From JARRLC01 sp050290865 (lineage in GTDB: Bacteria > Pseudomonadota > Alphaproteobacteria > Rhizobiales > Rhodomicrobiaceae): a stretch of DNA of 64,000 nt. The position numbers were made by a program, and so were the translations under genes. This document shows, piece after piece, positions 44,342-53,726 of this stretch (positions within the stretch are counted from its first letter, which is position 1; each line of letters begins with the position of its first letter). The stretch spans positions 1-64,000 of the forward strand of contig JBNKIW010000016.1 of NCBI GenBank assembly GCA_050290865.1, given 5' to 3'. Under the pieces are notes generated by a model. The model had not been told where the DNA came from. It saw only the letters and a list, made by a program, of their open reading frames with translations, and ran no database searches.

Positions 44342-46024
44342 ATGATGCCGACCGAGTGCTCAGTAATCATCATCGGCGCGGGGCCCTGCGGTCTGATGCT
44401 CGCCAATGAGCTGGGCCGCCGGGACATCTCGGTTGTGCTCGTGGACGAGGACGCGGCGACGACACTCAAGCCGCAGGCCTGCGCCACGCAGGCGCGCACG
44501 ATGGAACATTACCGCCGTCTCGGTTTCGCCGCCGAGCTGCGCGCTCTCGGGCTCCCCGCCGACTATCCGACCGATATCGCCTATTTCACCAGGTTCGCCC
44601 AGCATGAGCTGGCGCGGCTCTCCATGCCGTCATCGGCGGAGTCGGCCAAACCGATGCGCAGGCTGCAGGCGGGATCGTGGAGTGCGGCCGAGATGCCGCA
44701 CCGCGTGTCGCAGCGCTGGGTCGAGGACGTCCTCCTCAAACATGCCCGGCAATATCCGTCCAATTCGATCAACTTCAATCAGAAGCTGATGAGCTTCACC
44801 GACGAAGGCTCCGGTGTAACGGCCGAGATCAGGAGTACCGTTGACGGGCGGCGCGAGACGGTGCGCGCCCAATATCTCGTTGGCGCCGACGGCGCGCGGG
44901 GCGTTGTCCGCAATACTTTGCGCATTCCGCTCGTCGGCGAGCATGGCGCGGTGCGCGGGTTCATGGGCGGATGGATGCTCGCCGTCCATCTTCGGGTGCC
45001 GCGCTTCTACGAAATCTCCAAGGGCAAGCCCGCCTGGATGTATGTCACCTTCAATTCCGACCGGCGCGCCTACATGGTGGCGGTGGACGGCAAGGACGAG
45101 TTCGATTTTCACACCCAGCTGCGGGACGAGGAGAACGAGAACACCATCGACGACGCTCAGGCTCTGCGGATGTTCGAGGCCGCCGTGGGCGCGCCGGTCG
45201 AGGCGGAGATCCTGTCGCACGGCATATGGCTGGCGGGCCGCGCCCTCGTGGCGGAACACATGCGGTGCGGGCGGGTGTTCCTGGCGGGCGATGCGGCGCA
45301 TCTGTTCACGCCCGCGGGAGGGCTGGGTTACAACACGGCGGTCGAGGATGCCGTCAATCTGGGGTGGAAACTGGCGGCGGTCGTGAAGGGCCAGGCGCCG
45401 GAGCGCCTTCTGGATACCTACGAGCTCGAACGCCGTCCCGTGGCGGTGCGCAATACCACCTATGCCCGCGAGTTCGCCGACGAACTGGGCAAGAACACAC
45501 CGTCGCCAGAAATCGAGGAAGAGGGTGAGTTGGGCGACATCGCGCGCCACGCGGCCGGGGAGTATTTCACCCGGCAGGCCCGGCACGAATATGACATCCC
45601 CGGCGTCACCTTCGGCTATCGCTATGACGGCTCGCCGATCATCATCAGGGACGCCGGCACGGCTCCACCCGACAGCGCCAATGTCTACATCCCCACGGCG
45701 ATGCCCGGTGGACGGGCGCCGCATGTGTGGCTCGCGCCCGAACGATCACTCTACGATGAATTCGGCCCTGAATGGACGCTCCTGCAGACTGGGCCGGAAA
45801 ACCCGCACGCCTCGTCGCTGGCCCGCGCGGCGGAGGCGGCCGGGTTGAATCTGACCGTACTGAACCTCCCGATGCCGGAGCTGCAATATTTGTACGAGGC
45901 CAATCTCGTTCTCATCCGCCCGGATCAGATCGTCGCCTGGCGCGGGAATACGGTCAGCAATCCTACCGCGATCATCGCCACGGTGATCGGTGCCGGCCAG
46001 GAGTTCCTCCGTCTCACTGGGTGA
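44342..46024 (+). CDS. FAD-dependent aromatic-type monooxygenase (PheA/TfdB family)
   Basis: A 560-residue group-A flavoprotein hydroxylase. The FAD site is IIIGAGPCGLMLANELGRR near residue 9, the DG motif YLVGADGARGVVR near 178, and the GD motif VFLAGDAAHLFTPAGGLGYN near 320. The C-terminal thioredoxin-like domain (about 430-560) belongs to the phenol-hydroxylase/polyketide-hydroxylase branch. Substrate is not predictable; relatives act on phenols, resorcinols or 3-(3-hydroxyphenyl)propionate. No catabolic partner genes are adjacent. YqeY is divergent. Confidence 0.9.
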   Translation: MMPTECSVIIIGAGPCGLMLANELGRRDISVVLVDEDAATTLKPQACATQARTMEHYRRLGFAAELRALGLPADYPTDIAYFTRFAQHELARLSMPSSAESAKPMRRLQAGSWSAAEMPHRVSQRWVEDVLLKHARQYPSNSINFNQKLMSFTDEGSGVTAEIRSTVDGRRETVRAQYLVGADGARGVVRNTLRIPLVGEHGAVRGFMGGWMLAVHLRVPRFYEISKGKPAWMYVTFNSDRRAYMVAVDGKDEFDFHTQLRDEENENTIDDAQALRMFEAAVGAPVEAEILSHGIWLAGRALVAEHMRCGRVFLAGDAAHLFTPAGGLGYNTAVEDAVNLGWKLAAVVKGQAPERLLDTYELERRPVAVRNTTYAREFADELGKNTPSPEIEEEGELGDIARHAAGEYFTRQARHEYDIPGVTFGYRYDGSPIIIRDAGTAPPDSANVYIPTAMPGGRAPHVWLAPERSLYDEFGPEWTLLQTGPENPHASSLARAAEAAGLNLTVLNLPMPELQYLYEANLVLIRPDQIVAWRGNTVSNPTAIIATVIGAGQEFLRLTG

Positions 46025-46235
46025 AGGCGCTGACGGAGCGCCGCGCCGGACTTGTCCCGAATGCCCCGCCCATCCCGATATCGCCGAAGAGCGATGTCGC
46101 GTTGGAGCCTGTTTACCTTTGCGTATAGTGTTGTTGTTATTTAAGCGCGACGCTGCTTAAATCGCGCTGGCTCGCGGACCATCCAACGTATACGAATTGA
46201 CTCGGCGCCGCCTTCCGCCTTGAGGATATCGATTG

Positions 46236-47201
46236 ATGCGCATTGCACCGGGAGTGGGTCTGCTCGCGTTTGCCGCTGCCATAATGTTCGCGGTTCCGGT
46301 CTGCGCGCAGGGGCTCCGTACGGCACCGCAATTTTCAGCCAACGACGCCAAGGGTGCGATCAGGCAGGCGCTGCGCATGCTGCCGAAGGTCAATTGCGGA
46401 GGAAAGCGCTGCGCTCCGCCGACGCCGGAGGAATTTGCCACGCCGCCGGTGCGGATCGAGGATGCGCGCCTTGCGTTGAGGACAGGCGTCAAGTCGGCGC
46501 AGCTCGCATGGTGCGGTCTGGAGTGGGAGACCCGCACGCACGCTTTCATGATGCGTATTTTCGCACAGAAGTATGGTTCGAACGTGCGGGCCATGGCTTT
46601 GCTGCGGATGATCCATGCCATACAGCAGGGACGGGTCTACACCAATCTGCAAGTGTTGAAGACCTGTACGCCCCGGATGCGGGCCGAACTCGACGAGCAG
46701 AATCCGGCGGTCGTTCAGAGCATGTCGCATCAGATTGTCGAGCGGTTGTTGCGCGCCGAGTCGGTCACGAAAATGCTGCGGCTCGTGCTCGACCGGATGC
46801 CGGAAGCTTTCTGCGGCCCGAAGAAGAAATGCGCGCCCGCGACCGCCGAGGAGAAGGCGCACCCGCCCGTCTCCATCGAGGATGCGCGCCGGGCGATGAC
46901 GGCCGGGCTGATATCGGGTACGGCCCAGCATTGCGGGCTGAATTGGAAACGGCGCGTGTTCGCGCCAATGATGGCTTTTCACCGCAAGAAGATGAACCGC
47001 AGGCAGCTTGCCATCATGGGAATGCTGCACGGCACGATGCAGGGTTACATGCTCGCCGGATATCGCCAGCGGGGAGAGGCATGCACGCCGGAGCTGCGTG
47101 CGGATGTCAAGAAGCGGTTGTCCGCACCGCCGCCCAAATCCGCGCCCGGCAGCAAGCCGAAATCCGGAAAGCCCAAGTCCAAATCCAAGGCGAAGCCGTA
47201 A
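46236..47201 (+). CDS. secreted protein with two internal cysteine repeats, unknown function
   Basis: I do not recognise a family. The 321-residue product starts with a Sec signal peptide (MRIAPGVGLLAFAAAIMFAVPVCAQG), so it should be periplasmic or exported. Two halves are clearly homologous, about 52-150 and 191-290: each has CG-x3/4-K-C-AP-T-EE, then PPV-IEDAR-A, a Cys in CGL-W-R, MM, an M-H-QG segment and CTP-RA. That gives four cysteines per repeat (54, 59, 93, 144 and 193, 199, 233, 283). The tail (about 295-321) is Lys/Pro/Ser-rich. An alternative TTG start is at 46233. Confidence 0.75.
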   Translation: MRIAPGVGLLAFAAAIMFAVPVCAQGLRTAPQFSANDAKGAIRQALRMLPKVNCGGKRCAPPTPEEFATPPVRIEDARLALRTGVKSAQLAWCGLEWETRTHAFMMRIFAQKYGSNVRAMALLRMIHAIQQGRVYTNLQVLKTCTPRMRAELDEQNPAVVQSMSHQIVERLLRAESVTKMLRLVLDRMPEAFCGPKKKCAPATAEEKAHPPVSIEDARRAMTAGLISGTAQHCGLNWKRRVFAPMMAFHRKKMNRRQLAIMGMLHGTMQGYMLAGYRQRGEACTPELRADVKKRLSAPPPKSAPGSKPKSGKPKSKSKAKP

Positions 47202-47554
47202 CCGTGGCAGGGCTGAGGCTGCCTGCGGGACTGTTGCCTTCGCGCACAGGGGCGCGGCAAATGGGTGCGTGAGGCGCTCGCATCCGTAATTTCATGAATT
47301 GCGTCAAGCATCTTTCTTGGCGATAGTATCGCGAGACGTTTTCCACGAGAGTGCGTTCCTACGAGTAATCCCATCACCATGCAACCTCAACATGAGAATG
47401 CCCCGCGGTGCGGTTCGAACCGCTGCTGCCCGACCCCTCAGCCTGCATCGGAAAGCGCCTCAGAAAAGCCCACATATCGGTCGAATCTTGGCGCTGATTT
47501 TATCTCCACTGCCTTGTTGCAGGGGTAAGTATTGCTCGTGGGGGAGCATTCGTT
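47202..47554. other. intergenic region with a perfect palindrome
   Basis: No gene supported. GCGGTTCGAACCGC (47410-47423) is a perfect 14-base palindrome about 130 bases before the next start; it resembles an operator half-site pair, or chance at this GC content. GGGGGAG at 47540-47546 is the ribosome site for the GTG start at 47555. Confidence 0.35.
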
Positions 47555-49285
47555 GTGGCCAATCCTGTTCATTTGGAGAAGCTTTGCCAGGGGCCGGTAG
47601 CCTGGAACGAGTGGCGCGAGGCGAATCCCTACGTCGTTCCTGATCTGAGCCATGCCACACTCGCGCTGAGCCAGAGGCAGTTCGGACCCAGCAATGGCGG
47701 TCCCATCGATCTGCGGGCGGCCGACCTCGAAGGCGCCATGCTTCGCTTTGCGACACTGACGGAAGCGGATCTGGAAGGCGCCAATCTCAAGAATGCGGAC
47801 CTCATGCATGCCCGCCTTGACCGGGCCAAGCTCATTGCAGCAGATCTGACCGACGCCAGCCTCGATCATGCCGACTTCACCGCCGCCAATCTGAGCCGCG
47901 CCGTCGTCATGGGCGCCAGCTTCACCAATGCGCGCAACCTGACGCAGCAGCAGATCGGGCAGGCCTTTGGCGACGCCACGACGGCGTTGCCCGCGGCACT
48001 GACGCCGCCGGAGAACTGGTTCGCGCCATTCGATGATGGCCCGCAATTTTCCCAATACCCGGTCCCGGAGCCAGAGAAGGAAGACGACCTCTACGACATT
48101 CTCGGTCTGTCGAGGACCGCAGAGCCGGAAGACATCCGCACGGCGCACCGGGCGCTGGTCAAGACGCTGCACCCCGACCTGAATCCTGGCGATGCGGCGG
48201 CGCAGGACCGCTTCAAGAAGGTTTCGAACGCCTATCGCATTCTGGGCGATCCCGAGAAACGCCGCGCCTACGACAGGGACGAGATCGACGCCGAGGGCCG
48301 TATCCGGCCGGAATTCGAGGCGAGGCAGGAGTTTCGGCGGTATGCGTTCCGCTTCTACGCTGCGGCGGTAGTGGCGCTGTTCATCGCCGCGGGGGCTCTG
48401 GCCTTCGTGTGGCATCAGGTGATGAGAACCCCTGGGGAGAGTGCGCGTGTAGCTGCCAGCCTGCCCAAATTGAGCGGACGGCTGGTGGCCCTGCCGCCGG
48501 AAAGGGCAGCGCTGCCGGATAAGCGCATTCCGCGAGTTGGGACGGATGCGGGGCGGCTCGCGCAGGAGGCGCCACCGGAAGAGCAGGCGCGCAATGCTCT
48601 GTCGGGGGGCGCGGCAACCGTGACGGTGCTTGCGGGCCCTCCTCCACAAACAAAGCGGCGCGATGCGGCTCGGGAGGCCGGTCCCCCTGGGATCGATGAC
48701 GCTGAAGAAGACGCGAATTCGGAAGCTGGTCCGCCGGGTCGCAGGACTGCGGCGTACTCCGCTGGCAATGAGCGTGACATCCGCCCTCTTGGTCAAGCAC
48801 ATGAGGAAGACCAGGCCGGTGAAGCAGAGGCTTCGCCAGCCCGTCCGACTGCGGCCGAGAGCGAAGCGCAAGCGTCGCTCCCATCGGAGGATCGTCCGGC
48901 GGGGGGCGATGGTGACGCCGTTCGAGGAGCTTTTCGTACCTTTGTGCCGGGACATTGGGGGGACCCGATCTCCGCGCTGTTTTATGAGAGCGCGCTCGCG
49001 CGAGCAGTGGCGGAAGATCAGGTGGAAACGACGGCCAGCATTCAAACGGGTGCGCTCGTCAACGGCCGTTCGGAGAACACGGAAATCGACGTCGAGACGT
49101 CAGCAACTCCGGCGCGATCCCTGGCTGGAGCTTTTCAGCCGCGTCCTCTGCCCGCATTCCTCGGCGGGCAGCAGAAAGCTGAGCGGAGTTCTGCCGCAAT
49201 TGCCGGGGCAGGCCGCATCCCGGCGCTCACTCGCATTCCTGAACGCCGTCAGGCCGTTTCCGACCTTTTCACGGGCGGATTATAA
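47555..49285 (+). CDS. pentapeptide-repeat / J-domain / membrane fusion protein
   Basis: A 576-residue protein with an unusual architecture: pentapeptide repeats at about 50-128 (DLRAADLEGAMLR, ADLEGANLKNADL), a J domain at about 177-245 with the Hsp70-stimulating HPD motif (KTLHPDLN, 206-208), one membrane segment (about 266-287, FYAAAVVALFIAAGALAF), and a long Ala/Glu/Pro/Arg-rich disordered C-terminus. By the positive-inside rule the J domain is probably cytoplasmic and the tail periplasmic. GTG start with GGGGGAG. It should recruit DnaK to a membrane-tied client; the client is unknown. Confidence 0.8.
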   Translation: MANPVHLEKLCQGPVAWNEWREANPYVVPDLSHATLALSQRQFGPSNGGPIDLRAADLEGAMLRFATLTEADLEGANLKNADLMHARLDRAKLIAADLTDASLDHADFTAANLSRAVVMGASFTNARNLTQQQIGQAFGDATTALPAALTPPENWFAPFDDGPQFSQYPVPEPEKEDDLYDILGLSRTAEPEDIRTAHRALVKTLHPDLNPGDAAAQDRFKKVSNAYRILGDPEKRRAYDRDEIDAEGRIRPEFEARQEFRRYAFRFYAAAVVALFIAAGALAFVWHQVMRTPGESARVAASLPKLSGRLVALPPERAALPDKRIPRVGTDAGRLAQEAPPEEQARNALSGGAATVTVLAGPPPQTKRRDAAREAGPPGIDDAEEDANSEAGPPGRRTAAYSAGNERDIRPLGQAHEEDQAGEAEASPARPTAAESEAQASLPSEDRPAGGDGDAVRGAFRTFVPGHWGDPISALFYESALARAVAEDQVETTASIQTGALVNGRSENTEIDVETSATPARSLAGAFQPRPLPAFLGGQQKAERSSAAIAGAGRIPALTRIPERRQAVSDLFTGGL

Positions 49286-49330
49286 GCAGCGCTTGATCAG
49301 CACAGGACCAGGATTGGGCACGGTGGATGC

Positions 49331-49406
49331 CTAATACGTCCGCTAGAAAATCCTGACCCGCTTGCCGCATGCACTTACAGGATTTCCTGCGGGGTGGGCG
49401 TGCCAG
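49331..49406 (-). repeat. dispersed palindromic repeat, copy B (76-bp form)
   Basis: On the minus strand this 76-bp unit aligns with 8315-8390 and with the reverse of 59764-59839: CTGGCACGC end, AAATCCTGTAAG, a GCGGCAAGCGGGTCAGGATTT core (quoted in part) and GACGTATTAG end. It lacks the second palindrome found beside copies A and C. It sits between the J-domain gene and argG. Confidence 0.8.
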
Positions 49407-49545
49407 CGGGGCTCGATATTCCCGCACATGTCCACGGCTTGATGTTCACCGCCCCCCCCCGCTCGCGCGGTGCCCGCAAAGGTCTTGCGCGGTGCCTCGT
49501 GCCCCCCCTATAAAACCCCAGCCTTGCAACTGAGAAAGCGCACAC

Positions 49546-50769
49546 ATGTCCGACGTGAAAAAAGTCGTGCTCGCCTATTCGGGCGGCCTGGACACCTCGA
49601 TCATCCTCAAATGGCTTCAGGTGACCTATGGCTGCGAGGTGGTGACCTTCACCGCCGATCTGGGGCAGGGGGAAGAGCTGGAACCCGCCCGCCGCAAAGC
49701 CGAGATGCTGGGGATCAAGGAGATTTATGTCGAGGATCTCCGCGAGGAATTCGTGCGCGATTATGTCTTCCCGATGTTCCGCGCCAATGCGGTTTATGAG
49801 GGGATTTACCTGCTGGGCACCTCGATCGCCCGGCCGCTCATCGCCAAGCGCCAGATCGAGATCGCCCGCGAGACCGGCGCCGACGCCGTGTGTCATGGTG
49901 CGACTGGCAAGGGTAACGATCAGGTGCGTTTCGAGCTGGGCTACTATGCGCTGGAGCCGAATATCCGCGTCATCGCGCCCTGGCGGGAGTGGGAATTCAA
50001 GAGCCGCAATGCGCTTCTGGATTTCGCGGAGAAGCATCAGATCCCGGTGCCGAAGGACAAGCGGGGCGAGGCCCCCTTCTCGGTTGACGCCAATCTTCTG
50101 CACACATCATCCGAGGGCAAGGTTCTGGAAGACCCGGCGGAGGAATGCCCGGGCTATGTGTTTCAGCGTACCGTCGATCCGGAACATGCGCCGGATCAGC
50201 CCGAAATCATCGAGGTGGGGTTCGAGCGCGGCGATGCCGTGGCCGTGAACGGACAGCCTTTGTCACCAGCGGCGCTGCTGACAAAGCTGAACGAATTGGG
50301 CCGTACGCACGGCGTCGGGCGTATCGACCTGGTGGAAAACCGTTTCGTAGGCATGAAGTCGCGCGGCGTCTACGAAACGCCAGGCGGTACGATCCTGCTC
50401 GCGGCGCATCGCGGGATCGAAAGCCTGACGCTCGATCGCGGTGCCGCGCACCTCAAGGACGAGTTGATGCCGCGCTATGCCGAGCTGATCTACAACGGTC
50501 TCTGGTTTTCACCGGAGCGCGAGATGCTCCAGGCACTGATCGACAAGTCGCAGGAGTTCGTAACGGGCACGGTGCGGCTCAAGCTCTACAAAGGGTCAGT
50601 GAGCGTCATTTCACGTGAAACCCCCTATACCCTATACTCCCAGGACCTCGTAACTTTCGAGGAAGGGGCTGTGGACTACGACCAGCGCGATGCGGAGGGC
50701 TTCATAAGACTCAACGCCCTGCGGCTGAGATTGATTGGTGTGCGGCGTCAGAAAAACATCTCGGGGTAA
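49546..50769 (+). CDS. argG: argininosuccinate synthase
   Basis: ATP-dependent condensation of citrulline and aspartate in arginine synthesis. The 407-residue protein begins VVLAYSGGLDTSIILKWL (N-type ATP pyrophosphatase P-loop), with CHGATGKGNDQVRFE and EDPAEECPGY later; length is normal. It is preceded by a run of C at 49452-49460 and repeat copy B. A parS-like palindrome (50607-50622) lies within the coding sequence near its 3' end. argF and argH are not adjacent. Confidence 0.98.
   Translation: MSDVKKVVLAYSGGLDTSIILKWLQVTYGCEVVTFTADLGQGEELEPARRKAEMLGIKEIYVEDLREEFVRDYVFPMFRANAVYEGIYLLGTSIARPLIAKRQIEIARETGADAVCHGATGKGNDQVRFELGYYALEPNIRVIAPWREWEFKSRNALLDFAEKHQIPVPKDKRGEAPFSVDANLLHTSSEGKVLEDPAEECPGYVFQRTVDPEHAPDQPEIIEVGFERGDAVAVNGQPLSPAALLTKLNELGRTHGVGRIDLVENRFVGMKSRGVYETPGGTILLAAHRGIESLTLDRGAAHLKDELMPRYAELIYNGLWFSPEREMLQALIDKSQEFVTGTVRLKLYKGSVSVISRETPYTLYSQDLVTFEEGAVDYDQRDAEGFIRLNALRLRLIGVRRQKNISG
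50607..50622. promoter_or_regulatory. candidate parS site inside argG
   Basis: CATTTCACGTGAAACC contains TTTCACGTGAAAC, matching 13 of 16 positions of the parS consensus TGTTTCACGTGAAACA and all of the inner palindrome. It is about 7 kb from parB, a usual distance for chromosomal ParB-binding sites, which often lie in coding sequences. Confidence 0.7.
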
Positions 50770-50833
50770 GTCGGGCTCGCACGCAATCTCCGCGAGGCTC
50801 GCAAAGTAGGGGTGAGACGCTTATAATCGGTGT

Positions 50834-51352
50834 ATGGGCGTAGGGATCATTACCATACGTGAGGCGGTGCCCGGCGATGCTGCGGCCATCGCACAGGTGC
50901 ACGAAGAGGCGTGGCGCGCCACTTACCAGGGCATCATTCCCCATGGGGCTTTGACGCGCATGATCGCCCGGCATGGCGCGGACTGGTGGGCGCGTGCGGC
51001 GGGACATGAGGAAGGATTGCGGCTGCTGATCTTTGATGGTCAGGTGCAGGGATACGCTTCGTTCGGGCGGACGCGTCTGCCCTATCCGGATACGGGAGAG
51101 ATCTTCGAGCTCTACCTTGCTCCGATCTTTCAAGGTATCGGGCTGGGTAAGCGGCTTTTCCTTTCGGTTCGCCAGATTCTGCGCCGGCGCGGCCTGGCGG
51201 ATCTGGTCGTGTGGGCGCTTGAGGAGAACGAGCGTGCTTGTGCGTTTTATGATCAGCTCGGCGGTAAACCCTGGCTGACCGCGCAAGAGCGGTATGGGCG
51301 CGTGAGGTTGACGCGCGTGGCGTATTATTGGCGGAGTCCAGATGGCGGCTGA
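50834..51352 (+). CDS. GNAT family N-acetyltransferase
   Basis: A 172-residue GCN5-related acetyltransferase. The acetyl-CoA loop is FQGIGLGKRLF (Q-x-x-G-x-G) near residue 100, preceded by the beta-strand segment EIFELYLAPI and followed by WALEENERACAFYDQLGG, the usual motif B region. The substrate cannot be told. It lies 64 bases after argG on the same strand; the VOC gene downstream is convergent. Confidence 0.88.
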   Translation: MGVGIITIREAVPGDAAAIAQVHEEAWRATYQGIIPHGALTRMIARHGADWWARAAGHEEGLRLLIFDGQVQGYASFGRTRLPYPDTGEIFELYLAPIFQGIGLGKRLFLSVRQILRRRGLADLVVWALEENERACAFYDQLGGKPWLTAQERYGRVRLTRVAYYWRSPDGG

Positions 51353-51419
51353 AACCGGCACCGGCGAAGAGGCGCCGGAAATACCGGAGGGAGCTGGCAC
51401 CGGGCAAATTCCTACACCG

Positions 51420-52082
51420 CTATAGTGTCACGATCGCGCCTGAAGGTGTGGCTATTCGCGCGGTCAGAGAAGGAATGCCGCCCTTGCGAACGGAAACGCG
51501 CTCCAGGCGCGGGGCGCCGAGCGAAGCCAGAGCGTCTGCTAGCCAAAGTGGATCGGGGTGCGTCAGGGTCAGTTCGACGAGGCGGCAGCCGGGATCGGTC
51601 ATGGTTTCCCACGGGCGGACGCCGCTATCCCACTCGATGATATGCGGAACAACGCCACCACCGGGAAGATGCCCATCGTCTGGAACGGTCAGCTGCCAGC
51701 GCAATGTTCCCCGGCTCAAGGGCAGTATCGCGCCGACTGAAACAGTGGCGGCCTGGATCTGCATGTCGATATCCGCACAGCGCACGACCCAGGTCAGAAG
51801 CTGAGGTTGTGCGGCGAGGCTGGCCAGGATCGCCTGCTCGTCCAGCCCATACCACCGCGGGCGAGCGGGGGCGGGCGCTTCAGGGTCAACTGCAATCACT
51901 TCGAGATAGCAATCATCACCGAGCCTCATGAGGCGATTGTGCGTTCCCATTCGGTCATGTTTGCCGCCAGGACCGATGTCCACACCGAGGCGGTCACGAA
52001 TGAAGCGGACGCCGGTTTCCAAAGAAGAAGCGCCGATGACGATGTGATCCAGTTCGCACGCAAGCAAATCTTCTTCTCCCAT
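51420..52082 (-). CDS. glyoxalase-like (VOC) domain protein
   Basis: A 220-residue protein of the glyoxalase-like domain family (VOC fold), starting LDHIVIGASSLETGVRFIRDRLGVDIG with the first conserved His. GTHNRLMRLGDDCYLEVIAVD contains the acidic metal-ligand region and HIIEWDSG follows. Such proteins are usually uncharacterised metalloenzymes or binding proteins. ATG 52082 is chosen because the VOC domain starts about 12 residues later; the frame reaching 52223 adds 47 Arg-rich residues typical of non-coding GC-rich DNA. Confidence 0.85.
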   Translation of the reverse strand: MGEEDLLACELDHIVIGASSLETGVRFIRDRLGVDIGPGGKHDRMGTHNRLMRLGDDCYLEVIAVDPEAPAPARPRWYGLDEQAILASLAAQPQLLTWVVRCADIDMQIQAATVSVGAILPLSRGTLRWQLTVPDDGHLPGGGVVPHIIEWDSGVRPWETMTDPGCRLVELTLTHPDPLWLADALASLGAPRLERVSVRKGGIPSLTARIATPSGAIVTL

Positions 52083-52382
52083 TTTGGTCCTCGTTGGCCC
52101 CGTGGCGCCAGGTCGATCGTCCCGCGCGGAGCGTAACACAGGTGCTCCGGAGGGCGCGCTCGAATACGTCACGCCTCGTCGGCAGCCGAAGCCGTTGGCG
52201 TTCCGTCCCATGCGGCGCTCCACTCAGGAGACCGTGACGGGATCCGTTGTTCTTGTGTGGCGCATATCTTTCGATTGCCTTATCGAGATGTTGGCGAAGG
52301 AGGGGTGAGCCTGCCTGCGGCTGTATTCATGTTTGCCGGGAAAGACCTGTGGCCGTGGTGTGCCTATTTGCGGAGATTGGAT

Positions 52383-53714
52383 GTGACCACCATTTTTGCG
52401 CTCTCCAGTGGGCAATGCAGAGCGGGCGTAGCCGTCGTCCGTCTTTCTGGTGTGGCGGCCAGCGATGCACTCCACGACTTGGCAGGGGCGCTGCCAGAGC
52501 CCAGGCGGGCAACCCTTCGCAACCTGCGCCATCCGCAAACCCGCGAGGTGTTGGATCGTGGCCTGATCCTTTGGATTCCGGCGCCTGCGAGCTTCACGGG
52601 CGAAGACATGGCCGAGCTTCACATCCATGGGGGCCACGCCGTGACGGAGGGCGTGCTCGGCGCTCTGGCGGCGCTGCCGGACCTGCGAATGGCCGAACCG
52701 GGGGAATTTGCGCGGCGCGCTTTTGAGAACGGCAAGTTCGATCTGACCGCTGCAGAAGGCTTGGCCGATCTGATCGACGCCGAGACAGCGGAACAGCGCC
52801 GTCTGGCCCTTCGGCAGTCCGGCGGCGAGTTGCGGATGCTCTATGATGGCTGGCGCTCGGCGATCATCGAAGCGCTGGCGAGTATCGAGGCCGAGTTGGA
52901 CTTCTCCGATGAGTCCGATGTGCCCGACACTGTCGCGGCCGGCGCCCGATCGGTGGTCGCGGCGTTGCGGGCACATATTGCCGCGCACCTGGCGGATGGG
53001 CGGCGTGGAGAGATCCTTCGCGACGGCTTGCGTGTCGTGATCGCTGGCCCGCCGAACGCCGGCAAATCCAGCCTCATGAATGCCCTGGCGCAGCGGGATG
53101 TGGCTATCGTTTCGGCCCAAGCCGGAACAACGCGCGATGTGATCGAAGTGCGGCTCGACTTGGCGGGCTTTCCTGTGATCCTGATAGATACCGCGGGAAT
53201 ACATGAAGCGGTGGGCGAGATTGAGCAGGAGGGCATCCGCAGGGCGTTGGAGCGCGCGAAGGAAGCCGAGCTTGTGCTGTGGCTCAGCGAGGCTGAAGGC
53301 GGGGTGGCCGCAAGTCCCGGTTGGCTTCCTGAGGACAGTTCCGGGGGGCGTGTCATTGAGGTGATCACCAAGATCGACCTCGCATCGACCCTTTCCAGTG
53401 ACCATGAGGGTGCCCATCGCATATCGGTTCGCACCGGCCAGGGCATGGGCGACCTCATCGACCGTCTGACGGCGGAGGCCAGAGCGTTTGCTGGGACTGG
53501 TGAAGTGGCCGTCATCACGCGGCTGCGGCACCGGCAGGAGCTCGGCCGGAGCCTGGAAGCGCTGGACCGGTTTCTCGCTGGCGATTTCTCCCGGCTCGAA
53601 CTCAGGGCGGATGACCTGCGCGACGCAGCGACGGCGCTCGGACGCGTGACCGGGCGCGTCGATGTCGAAGATGTTCTGGACCGCATCTTCGGCGACTTCT
53701 GCATAGGGAAATGA
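52383..53714 (+). CDS. mnmE: tRNA modification GTPase MnmE
   Basis: With MnmG it installs the carboxymethylaminomethyl group on wobble uridine 34. The product (443 residues) has the folate-binding N-domain (TIFALSSGQCRAGVAVVRLSG in part), the helical domain, and the inserted G domain: GPPNAGKSS, GTTRD, DTAG, and TKID in place of NKxD. It ends with the diagnostic FCIGK, whose Cys is needed for activity. GTG 52383, 7 bases after GGAG, fits the family start; earlier in-frame starts at 52257 and 52329 add unrelated residues. Confidence 0.95.
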   Translation: MTTIFALSSGQCRAGVAVVRLSGVAASDALHDLAGALPEPRRATLRNLRHPQTREVLDRGLILWIPAPASFTGEDMAELHIHGGHAVTEGVLGALAALPDLRMAEPGEFARRAFENGKFDLTAAEGLADLIDAETAEQRRLALRQSGGELRMLYDGWRSAIIEALASIEAELDFSDESDVPDTVAAGARSVVAALRAHIAAHLADGRRGEILRDGLRVVIAGPPNAGKSSLMNALAQRDVAIVSAQAGTTRDVIEVRLDLAGFPVILIDTAGIHEAVGEIEQEGIRRALERAKEAELVLWLSEAEGGVAASPGWLPEDSSGGRVIEVITKIDLASTLSSDHEGAHRISVRTGQGMGDLIDRLTAEARAFAGTGEVAVITRLRHRQELGRSLEALDRFLAGDFSRLELRADDLRDAATALGRVTGRVDVEDVLDRIFGDFCIGK

Positions 53715-53726
53715 TGCTCCGCGCAC

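Noticed and set aside
52900..53420. TKID instead of NKxD in MnmE considered as loss of GTPase function
   Set aside because: The other G motifs and the C-terminal FCIGK are intact, and Thr at this position occurs in working GTPases, so there is no evidence of inactivation.
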